Positions 48,779 to 61,146 of a stretch of 64,000 nucleotides of DNA are shown here, piece after piece. A program made the translations under genes and the position numbers. The stretch is from assembly GCF_000001735.4 (NCBI RefSeq), contig NC_003070.9, forward strand, positions 21,313,971 through 21,377,970. The letters are read 5' to 3'. This stretch comes from Arabidopsis thaliana. Taxonomy: Eukaryota; Streptophyta; Magnoliopsida; Brassicales; Brassicaceae. The notes below the pieces were generated by a model. The model ran no database searches. It was not told the origin of the DNA and was given only the letters and a program-made list of their open reading frames with translations. How positions within the stretch are numbered: position 1 is the stretch's first letter; each line of letters opens with the position of its first letter.

Positions 48779-49867
48779 TTAGTTCTCAGCTTCCAGAAAT
48801 AGGCTGAGTTCCACATACCTCTCCTGTGTAGACGATCCCGAGTCTCTCCGACCTCTTAAGCTCAATCCCTCATCAGTTTGTGAAGAGTTTGGTGCAAGTA
48901 ACAGAGCACCACTGCGTTCTTCGGTCACAGCCGTATCCTCATCATCTGTGTCTCTTAGACCTCTCAGGGCCATGGAATCTGAAACCGGGAAGTAGACAAG
49001 CAAGCAGATGGATACCACGCAAAAGCAGAAGAGGGAGAGGAAGGCCAAGAAAGAAAGGGCTTCGAATATAATCTTGTCTGCTGCTGTGAGAACCGACAAA
49101 CAGAGCATAACAATCCTTAATGGAAGGAAACTCGAGACCGAGAATATCAAAGTGTATACTCTCTTCTGTAAACGCTTGTTAATGACAAGTTTCAGTATCT
49201 GCCTTCCAAGCCAGAACAAGTAAGCTGTTAGGACGGCTGCAAACACACCAAGAAGGATGGTACTCAGTAGAGGATATGTGCATAAGGCCACCTCGTCGTG
49301 ATCAATAATAACTCGGGAATACGTTCTTGTGAAGTCGTGTGGCAGCTTTACATAAGAGCCACTACCACCATTTAGGCGTGACTCGGACAACACAACCGCA
49401 AGTTGAAGAGCAAGCATCGGGAGACAATAAAGAATAATATAACCTGCTGTGTCCCTGTTCCATTTTCCGCTCAAAGCCCCTGATTCCATCTTCAAGGGAG
49501 CACGCAGAAGAAACATGAGAGTCAGAAAGAGACAAGGCTCCGCAAATCCTAGATTGGAAACGATGTACCACTTGCAAACGTTTTCTTGCCATCTCAGATC
49601 CAACCCACTCAACAACCTTCTGTGACGCCTCAACAAACTCAATCGAAAAATCTCACCAACAGCCCACCAGATAGCAAAGAGAATGAAAGTGATTCGGATA
49701 ATCCAGGGACCACTGAAGTAACCAAGTTGAATATAGCCTTGCTTACGAACGTGAGACTGGAAATAGAACGAGTAAGCGATGCAAAGGAGACCCAAAAGAA
49801 CTAGCAGAGCGACTAGACATATCGTCACAACGCCGAATGCATCGGGAACTAATTTTGTCAGGGGCAT
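48779..49867 (-). CDS. CAND1: candidate G-protein-coupled receptor, seven-transmembrane protein
   Basis: A single coding exon of 362 residues from ATG at 49867 (MPLTKLVPDAFGVVTICLVA). In-frame codons further upstream include no ATG. Hydrophobic segments number about seven: residues 11-35, 52-75, around 105-125, 145-165, 205-230, 250-270 and 280-305. The C-terminal tail is hydrophilic, with acidic and Ser-rich stretches (RDTDDEDTAVTEERSGALLL). This is the plant CAND1 family described as predicted heptahelical receptors; the ligand is unknown. The upstream CT-rich region indicates a 5' UTR, probably with an intron. Locus AT1G57680 from memory. Confidence 0.9.
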   Translation of the reverse strand: MPLTKLVPDAFGVVTICLVALLVLLGLLCIAYSFYFQSHVRKQGYIQLGYFSGPWIIRITFILFAIWWAVGEIFRLSLLRRHRRLLSGLDLRWQENVCKWYIVSNLGFAEPCLFLTLMFLLRAPLKMESGALSGKWNRDTAGYIILYCLPMLALQLAVVLSESRLNGGSGSYVKLPHDFTRTYSRVIIDHDEVALCTYPLLSTILLGVFAAVLTAYLFWLGRQILKLVINKRLQKRVYTLIFSVSSFLPLRIVMLCLSVLTAADKIIFEALSFLAFLSLFCFCVVSICLLVYFPVSDSMALRGLRDTDDEDTAVTEERSGALLLAPNSSQTDEGLSLRGRRDSGSSTQERYVELSLFLEAEN

Positions 49868-50539
49868 CACCCAAAACACAGTATCCACGCATGCTCTCTA
49901 CCAGCATGGATGCAGAAACGTTCTCTAGCAATAGCAGTGCAATGTGCCCTTTCTCTCCCAACAAATTTCCAGATTAGTTACTACTCATTGATGAAAAACG
50001 GAGAAAGATTGAACCTTTTACGAAGCTATCCAAGTCAGAGCAAAGTTTCTGCAATTAGATTACAAAAGAAAGCAGCCCAGATCACCCGATAGAACTTTTT
50101 GTGATCTTGACTCTTTAACACTTGATATGCGTGTTACCTACATAAACTAAACAAAACAACAAATAATCAAAAACTTACCAAATATACCAAAAATTTGAAA
50201 CAAAGACCTATCAAACCATCTTAACCCTAGATCTTAAAAAGTCATAACCTTTCTCAAAACTAAAGCAACCTTGAAGATTAAGATGATTAACACACAAATC
50301 AATAACAATATTGAAATACATAAAGCCAAGTCATAACCTTTAAACACAGAATCTCAAGAGATAATACCCAAAACTTCAAAGTCAATACACGAGAGAAGGA
50401 AATAGTGAAAACAATCGAATACCCAATAATGCAAATAGGAAAAAAATCAAAACTTTCAGATCCAAACAAAGACCAATAAAAAAAAGAACCAAAATTGGTG
50501 AGATTGAAAGGGAGAAGAAAGCTTACAAGGAGGAGAATC

Positions 50540-50750
50540 TGGATCCAAAGAGTTGAAACGGGGAAGATCTGAGCGAAGATGGATAAAGAATCGGAGAAAG
50601 AGAAGAGGAAACGAAGCAAATAAACAGAGAAAGGAGAAGGAAGAAGAAGAAGGAAAAGGAGAGATAGAGAACAAGGAAGAAAAAAAAAAGATTAGAGAGA
50701 GAAGAAGGGAAGAGAGAGACTCTCCGTTGGTGACAGGCTGTTTCCAGCTG
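50540..50750 (-). promoter_or_regulatory. pyrimidine-rich 5' leader of CAND1
   Basis: On the plus strand a long GA-rich run (GAAGAAG, GGAGAAG, AGAGAGA tracts), that is, a CT-rich sequence on the transcript strand. This is typical of plant 5' UTRs and GAGA/CT core promoters. The long minus-strand open frame through it is low complexity and not a gene. Confidence 0.5.
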
Positions 50751-52750
50751 TGACAACCAAGGCTTTTGGATCCGGGTTTGGGTTGTTTATGAGTTGTCTT
50801 CAGTTTCGGATCCGGATTCGGGTTTTGTTTATTTTGTTTATTATATATTACGTGGCTCCACCCTGGCGGCGTTTGTCTTTTACTTAATTTGTCTATGTTT
50901 ATTATGGTAAAGTAAATTGATATGTTAGATATTTTAAAATGGTCAAACATGGCAAAAAAAAAATGGATGATGATATAAAAGTATCCGAGGAGTTGAAGAT
51001 ATAAAATTGGACTTGATATGAAAGAAAATATTTAGCTGTCTTTTTGAGAAGGGAGGAGAATTAAATGAGACCATATAACTATGGTCAAAGAGTATGCTTA
51101 GTTTTGAGAATAGTCAAGATGTGAATAGAGAGGTTGGGCAAAAGGTTAAATATAACACAACTAGAGATTTTAACTACAGATGAACAAAAAGGGATAATCT
51201 TATATATCATACAACTTTTATTGGGTGTTTGTCCTAATATGAAAAAATTATAATTAAAAAGTTAATATTAAATTTGTGGGTATCTTTATAATTTGAGACA
51301 CTCCTTCCAAAGTGTCTTTGGGAAGCAAGTGTGTGATGAGGACTGTATCAAATTATTTATAGATAGTGTTATAACATTATTGAAAAATTATAATTTATGA
51401 GGTAAATTAATTTTCAAAACAAGATATGTTTAAAGATATACCAATTTATAAATATACTCTGAATTATATATGTGAAAGCATCATTGGCCCATTAAAATTA
51501 AGCTTTTAAAAGCTTTTACATCATGTCTTGGGTTTGAATCCTAGATATCGCAATTTTTGGCAAATTATTGGTGCAAATTTTACCGGGAGTTCCAGAGTAT
51601 TGTAGATAGAGTCGTTCATCGTGGTCTCATATGTTGCGGAAAGAACCTATCCATCAGATGTCGTACATTAGAACCGTCCGTCATATATCCGAATATTATT
51701 GGAAGAGTTGAATCGTGGAATCGTTGTTTGCATAAGTTGTTCATTGTAATCGCACATGTTGCATGTAGTTTACATCATAATAGAAACTTATATAGTTATA
51801 GAAGATTCGTGTTTAGAGGATATTCTATTTTCCAAATATTTTATTCTTATTCAATGATCAAATATTAGGTCATAAACTTTTTCATAATTTAACGAAATCT
51901 TCATTAATAATTTGTTGATATTTTAAAATATATAATCTTGTAGATCTTTATAAACTAGAATTATGACCCATAATCCGCATATTTATTTAGTAAACTTATT
52001 CGTTACACACTTACACTATTAAATTTTTCTAATGACATTCTAATAATATTTTTTACATTTTAAATGTTACAAACTCATGTTTGTACACACACACACCCAC
52101 CACCCCCCCCCCCCCCACCCCAAATAATAGTATAGGATATGCTTAGGTTTTTCAATCCTTTTGTAATTTTTAAACTAGTTTTTATAACCAAAAACAAATG
52201 ATTTTTTCATGTCACGATATTTTAAAACCCCCTAGGATTTCTATTCAAAATATATATTCTCTTTAGTACGGATTGAGCATTTTTTTTCTTAACAACTTTA
52301 TACTATTACTTGGGTGACTCAAACATGAGTGATATTGTTACATACGAAACAAAGTTTGGTTCCTAAGCTAATTCACAGCTCATTTCTAGGTTTGCACCTA
52401 TAACATCGAGTATGACATGGTGAGTCCTAGATTCAGGTTTTGATAGCTCAATAGCTTGAACTTGTCGAGGAAATTGTTTAGGATGGCTGGTTAAGCATGT
52501 TAAACATAATTAAGAAACAATCAACCCAAAGAGTTTCTATGTAATATTTTGTTACATCATGACTTATTTAGGGATAATACTTTTTCCTCCATGGACCCAA
52601 AAGTATTAATTAGTAGAGTTGATTGAAAATTGAAATGATCAAACGTGGCTATTGTCGATTTTGTGACATTAAAAAGAGAAAAGTGTAGGATTCTGTTGTT
52701 TGCCTTGAAACACCTTTTGCTCTGACTCTGCATTGCAACAACATGTTCTA
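50751..52750. other. intergenic region between CAND1 and the F-box/LRR gene
   Basis: Mostly AT-rich. A GC-richer stretch at about 51530-51780 opens with a tRNA box B-like GGGTTTGAATCCTAG and looks like a mobile-element fragment that I cannot name. A CA/C-rich tract lies at 52084-52121. No gene seen. Confidence 0.45.
52084..52121. repeat. (CA)n followed by a 14-C run
   Basis: ACACACACACAC then CCACCA then 14 C (52103-52116) and ACCCC. An uninterrupted C run of this length is rare in this AT-rich genome and could form an i-motif or G-quadruplex. Confidence 0.85.
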
Positions 52751-54180
52751 TTAGACACCTTTTTTGAGCTCGAGCATTGATCCAGATTCAAGCCTTGCAA
52801 AGTATCTGTAAAGATACTTCCCCTGCTCAACATAAAGAAAAATACATGGTTCTTGGATTACTCGAACTCGATAATAGATAGATGAGGAGCCAATAAAAAT
52901 AAAATAAGGTTACTGTAAATATACCGTGTTATCCTTTGCGCGTACTGTTAGCTTCTTTAAATTAGGTGAGCTTTGTAACATTCTTTCTATATCAGAAATT
53001 ACAAAGTGTTTCATCTCAAGAGTCAAAGCTTTGACCTTGAACATTGGAAAAGGAACACCACGTTTCTCGGCAACAGACAAATTCTAACAAAAACACACAA
53101 AAAGACCGTGAATACCAAAACACATATTGATTATATATGAAACGTTCCAAAACTTATATGGCCTGATGAAAATTAATACATCAGAAAAAGTAGAATTTAC
53201 AACCAATATGAGTAAAATTAGTTAGAGAGTTGTAGGCATTAGAGAATGCAAGAATGAGCGTGAAACATACCTGAAGATAGCTTCCACTAAAAGTAAGCTT
53301 CTCTACATTCTTTAACTTTTTTAGCATCTCTAGCATCGTGGCATGAAGAAAATCAGCATTGTAGGACAGGTTCACTGGGAAGATGATAATGTCCAGTACT
53401 TCAGCTTCGGTTAAGGATGAGACATCAACTAAAGTACATGGTAATTGAGTGTTTCTCAATTTGAGACAATGGATCTGTGGTGCCACAATCTGCATTGGCC
53501 CTGGCATTCTAATGTCGCTGTTTATTTCTAATGTTCTCAAGCGCAGCGATTTGGTGAGATCAAGAACATTGAGTTTTCTGCAGTGTATACAATGTTAAAC
53601 ATTCGAGAATCGGACAACCAGATAAAATCTTAGCAGATTCATCAGGTAACCCACAATAACTCAAGGAAAACTTCTTCAAGGATGTCCAAGACACACCGTG
53701 TCGGGGAATCACATCATGCAAATCTAACCTATGGCTGAGTGACTTGACAGAGGAATTGATCTCGTAGAAACGAGGAATCTTGTTAGAACGAAAACGGACA
53801 TCAAGGGACATATTCTCTACGTTGCGGGACATGGCAAATTCGGTCCACTTCTTGATGTGATGAAGACTGTTATTCTTGTTGATTTTGAGATGAAAATTCA
53901 TCATCTTGGGAGCTGTGTATTGACTTAGGGCTTTGTTTATGGCATCAGCTTCCTTTATAATTATATTATTAAAGGAGAGAGAAGGTATGTTGCACCATAC
54001 ATGCCTCCATCGTTTTGACAAGACGGAAGTTCTGATGGCGTATTTCGTCTGAAAAGAGAAGAGAATATGTTGAAGGATCACATCGGGTAAAGAGCTAATT
54101 ATGTCAACTTCTCCTTTGATTTTCCGGCGACTGTTGCGGTCGCTAGGGACTCTTACACGGGTGGCCGAGTTGTCTGCCAT
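52751..54180 (-). pseudogene. F-box/LRR (RNI-like) protein gene with one frameshift
   Basis: From ATG at 54180, an F-box (SSLPDVILQHILFSFQTKYAI then RTSVLSKRWRHVW) is followed by RNI/LRR-type sequence (SLSYCGLPDESAKILSGCPI then LECLTL). The frame stops at 53560 after LQKTQCS. The family consensus (CRKLNVLDLTKSLRLRTLEI) resumes at about 53583 in another frame, consistent with one extra base near 53585. Coding then runs to a donor at 53270 (exon edge 53271), exon 53083-52925, and a last exon 52822-52751. There is no full FBD domain. Such proteins bind SKP1 and target substrates for ubiquitination. A splice at CTGCAG near 53582 might rescue the frame. Locus AT1G57690 from memory. Confidence 0.75.
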
Positions 54181-55124
54181 TCTTAATTAGGGTTTTCAAC
54201 CTCTTTAGTTACACAGATTATTTTGTGTAATTCTTAGTTTTATAATAAAGAAAAAATAGAAATAAAGAAATATTCCTAAAAGGCTAAAACCCTAGGGTTT
54301 TTATTCCGTAACAAAATTTCCTTGTTCATCAAGTTTTCTTCTCTTCCTTCCATCTCTCTCTGATTGAGTCAACTTCTCTTTTCATCTTCACTTCTTCGTC
54401 TCATCAAATGCTTCCGATTTCAAAAATGGCGGCATCAAAGACTAAAAGCCTAAGAGAATCTACATTGGTGATAAAAATGGAATGTCTTTAGTTAAATTAA
54501 TAATTTAATTGATAAATTGTAAAAATATTAAACACAATAAGAAGGTGACATGTAAATAGAAAAATATCTTTAAGAAATTTCTTTGTGTCTTCTTAAAGAC
54601 ACTCTTCTCTTCTCTCTCTCTTTACAAAAGTGTTAAATTTATATTAAAAAAATAGTTAAGACACTCATTAATATAACCGATGGAGGTGCTATAAGCAATC
54701 TCCTTGGCTTCGTGTTTAATTATCGTCAAAACTCAGTCTCAACCGCCGCAAATTACCCCAAAATTTCTTAAAATCCGCTGAGATTCCCTGGTGTTTTCAC
54801 GCTTAAATCATCAAACCAAGTATTTTCTTGAATCATAATAAATTAAGGTTTGCTAAGAAAGTCATTTCGGTTTTTTTGGGGGGTCCAATTTTTTAAAAAG
54901 CTTCGGCTTCCACTGTAGAGGAACCAAAAAACGAAAGCGAAACTTGGAATCAAGATCTTTAAACTCTTCGTAGATTGGGAGTAAAAGTGAGCGTAGAAAG
55001 TTGTAAATAAATCGCAAAACATAACATAAAAGATTCTATATTCCCCCATAGGAGATCATCATTCATAATTATACCGAGAAGAGATGATAAATCCATTCTC
55101 TCTGGTGAAGGTCGAGCAAAACTC
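54181..55124. other. intergenic spacer
   Basis: Promoter side of the F-box/LRR gene with an ACCCTAGGGTTT box near 54290, then AT-rich DNA. No coding region seen. Confidence 0.45.
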
Positions 55125-55388
55125 ATGAGTATTTTCGAATTTATGAAGAAGCAGGGTCTCTCTATAGAAGAAGAAATGTATATTACTGATCTTTGTTACT
55201 TCACTAATGAGGATAGGAAAGAGGAGTTCAGTTTCTTATTAGAACAATCAAGGAGGCGTTTCCTGATTCTTTATCGGGACTTGGTTACTATGAAATGCTT
55301 TTATGGATTAAGATCGACGACGAAGAAAAGATTGAGGCGATTGGTCGAAGAATCATCGATAGATGGGACAAGCTAACGAGCTTGGAAG
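55125..55388 (+). pseudogene. small broken gene of unknown family
   Basis: The frame MSIFEFMKKQGLSIEEEMYI continues to EEFSFLLEQ; the protein-like sequence then carries on in another frame as IKEAFPDSLSGLGYYEMLLW then IKIDDEEKIEAIGRRIIDRW, up to a GT donor after 55388. One shift near 55250 separates the two halves. The acidic and aromatic pattern looks like true coding sequence, but I do not recognise the family. Confidence 0.45.
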
Positions 55389-57080
55389 GTACAGAGTTAA
55401 TGTGTCGAAAACTTGTTAAAAAGAGAAGATGTAACACTCAATTTCTTTGCATGCAGTGAATTAGCTGGAAACATTTTGTGTGAAATGTCAATATGAGTAT
55501 CTTCAAAGATTGTTAAAGACTGTTGACATAACTAAAGCTGCTTCGTTGGACCAATTTTAACACCAATATTTGGATATCTTGGATGGTTGGAATTGATGGT
55601 ACGGTTGATGCCAAGAAGTTGCTTGGGGGAACTGAAAGGGACCGGTAAGTTGTGTTATTTAAATATTTGTGAGTAAACACTAATCTTAATTCCATTTACC
55701 TATCAAACTATGACATTTTCAAAATTTATATGCTTAAATATATATTTTTAATTAATATTATGTAACGTGTACAATTTCATCATAAATATATGTTTTTAAT
55801 TAATTTTATGTAATGTGATTTTCTTTATAATAATGTAGTTTAAATAAAATTGTTCAACTATTTGTTTACTAAAAATAAATAGAAAAAGTTCATAAGTTTA
55901 AAAAGTAAAAAGTATTATTAATAAATATTAATAAAATAAAGATATAATATACTTAGAATATTCTTTTTAAAATAGAAAATAAAGGAAACTATTGGAAATG
56001 TTTTGCTTCATTTTTTTTTCAATTTTGAAGAAACTTTAATTTTGAAAAATATTTGAAGATAACCATTAAAGATGTCCTTAATGATATCGTTTACGTTTGC
56101 TTTTCGGAGAATTGATTTTTTTTAACCAAACCGAAACAACCTAGCTAAATCAACTGAAACCAGATTTCTTGACTAATTATCTTGATAAAATTATTGCACA
56201 ACCACTTAACCATATTCTTCTTTGGCTGCTTTGTTTTGATGATTTCTATATGGGATAATTATTATATGTGAACTCTTTATTGGAAGACTCCTCACTAAAA
56301 TAAAAGAAAATATTAATAAGAGGAAGAAAGAGAGAAGATGAATATTTTCTAATAATATGTTATTTCAAATATATTTAAATCTTCATTTGAGTTTTTTTAG
56401 TTAATATCAAATCAATTCATATTAGAAACTTTAGTTAATATCCATGTATTTTTTTGTAAAATTTTACCAAAATATGATTTCAAACTCCATTCTCTTATAC
56501 AAAATTCAGGTTTAATTCGTCGTAATTTGGTTAGGACAATTCGGTATTAAAATTTGGAAATAAAGTTATATAGATTAATAACCTTAATTAGTTTCTCATA
56601 ACCTTTGACTTTTTCTCTTGCTTGTGAAATTCTTCCTTCTTCATCAATTCTCTTTTTCATTTTCCACAAAATTTCCTTTTGAAAACCCTAAACCAACCGA
56701 CTCACTTACCTCTAATTTCAATTTCATTTTCCTCAACTCTACCACTAATGTACTAACTCAGATCCGAAAATCTCTCCTTTCCCAAAAATTCTTCTATCTT
56801 TCTCCTCAATTCTCTTATTCACATGACCAAGTCTTACTTCTTTCCTAATCAACAATGTTGATTTGATCAATTCCCCAGTTTTCATTAGATCTACAAAAAT
56901 CTCACCTTTTCTTCTTCCAAGGATCTAATTTTGTTTCTGGGTTCTTTAAATTTCGAAACTTTCTTACAAAAATTTCACTTCTTTAGCTAGATTTATACTA
57001 AAGTTAGAATCTTTGCATTGTGGAATCGAAAAAGGTAGAGTCTTTATCAGTTGATGCTGCTGGTGAAGAAGATTTAGATA
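55389..57080. other. intergenic and kinase 5' region
   Basis: Very AT-rich to about 56590, then a CT-rich leader (TTCTTCCTTCTTCATC and TTTCTTC strings) that looks like the kinase 5' UTR. A 76-codon frame inside the leader is Phe/Ser-rich and not supported. Confidence 0.5.
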
Positions 57081-59890
57081 ATGGGTTGTATTTGCTCAAA
57101 AGGAGTACGTACTAATGATGATTACATAGAGACGAATCATGTAAGTATTGGTAAAGAGAATCCTAAAGCTTCTAAGAAACAATCTGATTCAGAGGAAACT
57201 AGTGTTAATGGAAACGAAGCTACATTGAGGTTAATACCTGATGATGTCAAGGACACTTTCTCTGATGAGGAAGTGGAGGAGCTGGAGGAGAAGAAAGAGA
57301 GTAGCTTTGAGATGAAATCTTGTGAATCTGTGTTGCAAAAAGGAAATGTTTTGGAGATAGTTGATAATGTAGGACCGTTGCAGCCTAGGATGAGTAGGAT
57401 TGGTAGTGTTAGTAATGGAGATAGAGCAGCTAAAGTTATTGCTGGTTGGCCTTCATGGTTAGTTTCAGTTGCTGGTGAAGCTATTAATGGATGGATTCCT
57501 CGTAGTGCTGATTCGTTCGAGAAGTTGGAGATGGTGAGTGGCTTTTTGATTGAAATTGGAGTCTTTGATTTTGGATTTTAGATGATGCTGAAGTTCTGTT
57601 TTTTTTTTTTTTGAATGCAGATTGGGCAGGGGACGTATAGTAGTGTGTACAGAGCTCGTGATCTCGAAACAAACCAGATTGTTGCACTTAAGAAGGTTCG
57701 GTTTGCTAATATGGATCCTGAGAGTGTGAGGTTTATGGCAAGAGAAATTATCATTCTACGTAGGCTTAACCATCCAAACGTTATGAAACTCGAAGGGCTG
57801 ATCATTTCAAAAGCTTCGGGAAGTATGTATCTTATATTTGAATATATGGATCATGATCTCGCAGGCCTTGCTTCGACCCCTGGGATTAAGTTCTCTCAGG
57901 CACAGGTAAAAACCGTTCTCAAGTGTGTATTATATTTGCTTGTAGTTATAATCAGTTTTTGTAACATTTGATATGCTTTTGCTAGATTAAATGTTATATG
58001 AAGCAATTGTTGCTTGGGTTAGAACATTGCCATAGTTGTGGTGTGTTGCACCGTGACATCAAGTGCTCAAATCTTCTGCTTGATCGTAACAATAATCTCA
58101 AGATTGGTGATTTTGGTCTTTCTAATTTTTACCGGGGCCAACGAAAGCAGCCTCTGACTAGCCGTGTTGTGACATTGTGGTACCGCCCACCTGAACTTCT
58201 GCTTGGGTCAACTGACTATGGAGTTACGGTTGATCTATGGAGCACAGGATGCATACTTGCTGAACTCTTTACTGGAAAGCCTCTTCTACCCGGAAGAACC
58301 GAGGTATAGTTTTCTTCGTGAAACACAATTTCCTTTTTAAGATTTGGCATGTTGGCTTTGATTACGCTAAACAAGTTAATCGTTTTATGTTATCTTAGGT
58401 AGGCATATAGACAAGTCAATACAGAAAATGAAATTCAAAAGAACCTTTTGTTTCTTATATGAACAGGTAGAACAAATGCACAAGATCTTTAAACTCTGCG
58501 GATCACCTTCTGAGGAGTATTGGAGAAGATCACGGTTGCGGCATGCAACCATCTTTAAACCTCAACATCCCTACAAGCGATGTGTAGCTGATACATTTAA
58601 GGATCTTCCTTCTTCAGCTTTGGCCCTCCTTGAGGTTCTTCTAGCTGTAGAACCAGATGCACGTGGAACCGCATCTTCGGCCCTTCAAAGCGAGGTTGAC
58701 CTATGAACTTTACTCCGGTACTAGATTAGGGCTTCAATACCTTTTACCCACTTTTCGCCTACTTTTCATGTTTTAGCTGAGAAATCATTAGCATTGTAGC
58801 TTAGACATATATGTTGATATTACTCTCTTTTTCAGTTCTTTACGACAAAACCTTTTCCAAGTGAGCCATCAAGTTTACCGAGATATCAGCCAAGGAAAGA
58901 ATTTGATGCCAAGCTTCGAGAAGAGGAAGCAAGACGGTATGATTCAAAGCTTCTACACATTTTGTCACCATTTGCAAGTTTATCTTAGCAACATTTATGA
59001 CTCCCAGTATTTTTCTCATGAACAGACGGAAAGGTTCGAGCAGTAAACAGAATGAACAGAAGCGGTTGGCTAGAGAGTCCAAAGCTGTACCGGCTCCTAG
59101 TGCCAATGCCGAGTTACTGGCATCAATACAGGTAATTTCTTAGTCTACAGATGCATGTGTGTGTTTGTGTGTATGTATGCCTATGCTTCTATCTTATTAC
59201 TTGGAATTTTTCCCTTTCAAAGAAACGTCTAGGGGAGACTAACCGGACAAGCATTAGTGAGAAGTTTAATCCTGAGGGAGATTCTGGCAATGGCTTCCGG
59301 ATCGAACCACTGAAGGGCAATACCGCACAAAATCCCTACCCAATCTACACAAACGGAGACAACCATCCTAACGGATCAAGCCAACTGAGAACACAAAGGT
59401 CCTATGTCCAACGCGGGTCTGGCCAATTGTCAAGATTCTCAAACTCAATGGCACCTACTAGAGATGGATCACAGTTTGGAAGTATGAGAGACGCTATAGT
59501 GAACCAACGCTGGCTTGAAGATGGTTCAGAGAATTTCAATTTGTCCCAAAGATTGTTGGAGAAACCTAATGGTATTAGGAAAGATGACCCTTCATCCTCT
59601 AGCAAAGAGTCAATAATGGTAAAAACGAGAAGTAACACTGTTGTTATTAGTCTCTTGTGTTTGTATATCTGTGGCTAAACATAATTTGGTGAAAGCAGGG
59701 CTATGATGGTGAGAAGAGAGGGAGGATTCAGTACTCAGGACCATTGATTCCAGGAGAAGGAAACTTGGATGAAATGTTGAAAGAACATGAAAGACAGATC
59801 TTGTTGGCTGTACGACGAGCTCAAGCCGATAAGGCTAAGAGAGACGATAACCGACAGGCTCAAACCTTGTTTCCAGCTAATGGAAGGTGA
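57081..59890 (+). CDS. CDK-like (CDC2-related) protein kinase, myristoylated type
   Basis: Eight exons: 57081-57533, 57621-57905, 57986-58303, 58467-58694, 58836-58936, 59026-59131, 59223-59618 and 59699-59890, giving 692 residues. The start MGCICSKG is an N-myristoylation and palmitoylation signal, so the kinase should sit at a membrane. The kinase domain begins near residue 148, with Gly loop IGQGTYSSVY, Lys about 175 (ALKKVRF), a PSTAIRE-like helix DPESVRFMAREI, HRD Asp about 270 (LHRDIKCSNLLL), DFG Asp about 288, and activation loop TSRVVTLWYRPPELLLG. The C-terminal tail is basic then Ser/Asn-rich and ends with a charged helix (LKEHERQILLAVRRAQADKA). It belongs to the plant CDK-like group of IBS1-type kinases. 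Locus AT1G57700 from memory. Confidence 0.93.
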
Positions 59891-60349
59891 TATTTTGGGG
59901 GATTTATTCAAAATGAGTTTCTTAGAGAGAGTAGTGCAACAATAAACAAACTTTTTGGCTAAAAATCTGATGATGGTTCTTCATCATACTTGCATTTTTT
60001 TGTTTGTTAGACTTGTATGGTTTAGAAGAAAGGTTTAGGATTTAGGATCTTGAGTTGTATAGTCAAATTGCTAACAGTTTATCTGATTAATGTTCTCCAT
60101 TCTTTTGGATAATCTAATAAATCTTGATCATAGAGAATAAAGATTCACCAATCACTAAATCCTACTCTGTAGTGAAAAGTGAAAACGATGTTATTATTCG
60201 TCAACGAGCTCTCAAACTAAAGTTTAGAAACCTTTTTCTATCTCTCTCATTAAAACAGATATCGAGAGACTAGTTTCGTCTTGACTGCATTAAAAGTGAG
60301 GCGTTTTCAATTTCATTCTAATATAAAAAATTAAAAAGAAAAATATTTT
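59891..60349. other. 3' flank of the kinase gene
   Basis: Kinase 3' UTR to about 60120, then AT-rich spacer. Nothing further seen. Confidence 0.5.
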
Positions 60350-60419
60350 TCCACTGCCGAGCTTTGAACTCGGAAATCAGATGTTTAGACAGCTGTTTTA
60401 ACCATTGTGCTACAGCGGA
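60350..60419 (-). pseudogene. tRNA-like relic 1 (tRNA-derived or SINE head)
   Basis: On the minus strand TCCGCTG (60419-60413) pairs with CAGTGGA (60356-60350) as a 7-bp acceptor stem with one G-T pair. CCGAG-TTCAAAG-CTCGG forms a perfect T-arm. A box A-like TAGCACAATGGTTAA follows the acceptor. The D-arm is not paired and the anticodon loop has the wrong size, so it is not a working tRNA. A T-rich tail (plus-strand AAAAATATTTTT) follows it. A related relic lies at 61080-61146. Confidence 0.55.
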
Positions 60420-61079
60420 TCTTTGTATAAATCAACGGATTTTGAGATAAATCTTTTTTTTTATCAACCACAAATTATTTAAAATATAACTTCATGATTG
60501 ATTGCCTAATTTGGAGAGAAATAGTCTATAAAATAAATTTCCGAAAGCAGTAAACGAGAAGAGCGAACTAAACAATCCACCTTACAATTATATAAACGAG
60601 AAATATAAGAAATCGAGAAACCGGAAAATAACACACAAAGCATTCTAAACTCATCTAGTAGATTGGATAAAGTGGGTCATTCTTCAAGAGACTGCACCAT
60701 CGAAGACTAACTTCTAACAATCTGTTTCAAAAGCCTTACAATCAATCCTTCTTGAAAGGATATTCTTCATAACCCAAATTAAAACTTTCATCTCCGAGTG
60801 TAGGGAGGAGGGACACCTCCGAAGACACTTTGCACCAAGAAAGACCCTTTGATCATTTCCTTGAAAACACCCAAAGATTTTCATGAACCATCAATCTAGT
60901 ATATTAGAGATTGAATTGGATTAGCCAAAATTTTCCTATTAACATCGGGCCATAACTGCTAATGATCCTGACACAATTTGTCATAGAAATTTTTTAATTT
61001 TAATTTTTGCAATATTCTTTATGAAACATATGATTCTTTATGAAACATGATTCTTTATCGCATTAAAAAAAAGATATTT

Positions 61080-61146
61080 TCTATCGGGCTTTAAACCTGG
61101 CAATCAATTATCAATGAGATACATTAACCATTATGTTACTGCAGAT
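61080..61146 (-). pseudogene. tRNA-like relic 2
   Basis: Minus-strand CTGCAGTAACATAATGGTTA then AGGTTTAAAGCCCGATAGA parallels relic 1 (CTGTAGCACAATGGTTAA then GAGTTCAAAGCTCGGCAGTGGA). Flanks also match: A-rich with a TATTTT string on one side and AGATAAATC on the other. More decayed than relic 1, with a partial acceptor stem. Confidence 0.5.

Noticed and set aside
50456-50950. 164-codon minus-strand open frame
   Set aside because: Phe/Ser/Leu-rich low-complexity reading of the CT-rich CAND1 leader; no domain.
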